From contig DAINSQ010000231.1 in assembly GCA_036741235.1 (NCBI GenBank), positions 1 through 5,982 of the forward strand: 5,982 nucleotides of DNA, read 5' to 3'. Source of the stretch: JABWBR01 sp036741235 (GTDB lineage: Bacteria; Bacteroidota; Bacteroidia; Chitinophagales; Saprospiraceae). The position numbers and the translations under genes were made by a program. Positions 5,841 through 5,982 of this stretch are shown piece after piece. The notes under the pieces were generated by a model. It saw only the letters and a program-made list of their open reading frames with translations. It searched no databases and was not told the DNA's origin. The first letter of the stretch is position 1. Every line of letters begins with the position of its first letter.

Positions 5841-5982
5841 ATGAAAAAACTATCTCTTACAGTATTCACGTGTTTAGTTTTTATGGCTATCCACGCCCAA
5901 CAACTCGCTTTCGACTGGGTCGGCGCCTTTCGGGGCCTCAATTCTGATCTCGGACATGCGATCAAAATAGATGCACAGGGCA
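5841..5982 (+). CDS. Secreted SBBP-type beta-propeller-repeat protein, N-terminal fragment (continues past the right edge)
   Basis: Forty-seven codons are present, from ATG 5841 to the window edge. Residues 1-19 form a clear signal peptide: MKK, the hydrophobic core LSLTVFTCLVFMA, and a likely cut at IHA/Q20. The mature start, AFDWVGAFRGLNSDLGHAIKIDAQG, divides into WVGAFRG and DLGHAIKIDAQG. These match the opening of SBBP beta-propeller repeats (WxxxFGG...DxGxxIxxDxxGN), which in Bacteroidota usually occur in large exported proteins ending in a T9SS sorting domain. That C-terminus is outside the window. No Shine-Dalgarno sequence is seen and the leader is A/T-rich. An overlapping frame from 5759 to 5947 has no signal peptide or family pattern and is a shadow. 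The gene lies 153 bases after the large surface-protein gene on the same strand. Identification rests on about 27 mature residues, so the repeat family is probable, not certain. Confidence 0.7.
   Translation, partial: MKKLSLTVFTCLVFMAIHAQQLAFDWVGAFRGLNSDLGHAIKIDAQG

Noticed and set aside
5759..5947. 62-codon plus-strand frame overlapping the right-edge gene
   Set aside because: Its translation has no family pattern, while the overlapping frame from 5841 gives a clean signal peptide and SBBP-like start.
1..5982. A novel defence, mobile or CRISPR-like system
   Set aside because: No repeat array, transposase, integrase, nuclease, reverse transcriptase or toxin-antitoxin pair is visible. The content is a housekeeping gene edge, a DinB-like protein and secreted surface proteins.

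Overview
The window looks like a chromosomal segment of an environmental Bacteroidota bacterium. A Saprospiria-like lineage is possible, but that is only an impression. Three things point to the phylum: a large secreted protein ending in a type IX secretion system (T9SS) C-terminal sorting domain; start codons with A-rich leaders and no Shine-Dalgarno sequence; and -7 boxes of the Bacteroidota form TAnnTTTG.

Left part, minus strand (1-778): the first 35 codons of dapB (4-hydroxy-tetrahydrodipicolinate reductase, lysine/diaminopimelate synthesis) run off the left edge. Fifty-three bases upstream of dapB, on the same strand, lies a 205-residue exported DinB/YfiT-like protein. It is best started at 778, just downstream of a perfect -7 box at 823-830. 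A divergent, gene-free region (779-1160) follows, containing a composite hairpin at 993-1045.

Centre, plus strand (1161-5687): this is one very large secreted adhesin-like or scaffold-like protein, interrupted by a single in-frame TAA at 2400-2402. The first piece (1161-2402) carries the signal peptide and most of an Asp-box (BNR/sialidase-fold) beta-propeller. The second piece (open from 2403, first ATG at 2460, end 5687) carries the last propeller strands, a LamG/concanavalin-like domain, a PKD domain, an IPT/TIG-like domain, a cysteine-rich hydrophobic segment, a DUF11/DUF7619-like domain, an Ig/FN3-like domain and the T9SS sorting domain. Both pieces are in the same reading frame. The export signal is on one piece and the T9SS signal on the other, so neither piece alone should work as a T9SS cargo. 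The locus is a recent pseudogene, a sequencing error, or (least likely) a readthrough gene.

Right part (5688-5982): a nested hairpin at 5701-5750 may end transcription of the large gene. After it, a -7 box (5814-5821) precedes the start at 5841 of another secreted protein, cut by the window edge, whose N-terminus resembles SBBP beta-propeller-repeat proteins. The right half is therefore a tandem of surface or secreted proteins, probably both T9SS cargo. I see no RNA gene, CRISPR array, insertion sequence or defence system. The most notable observation is the in-frame stop inside the propeller.
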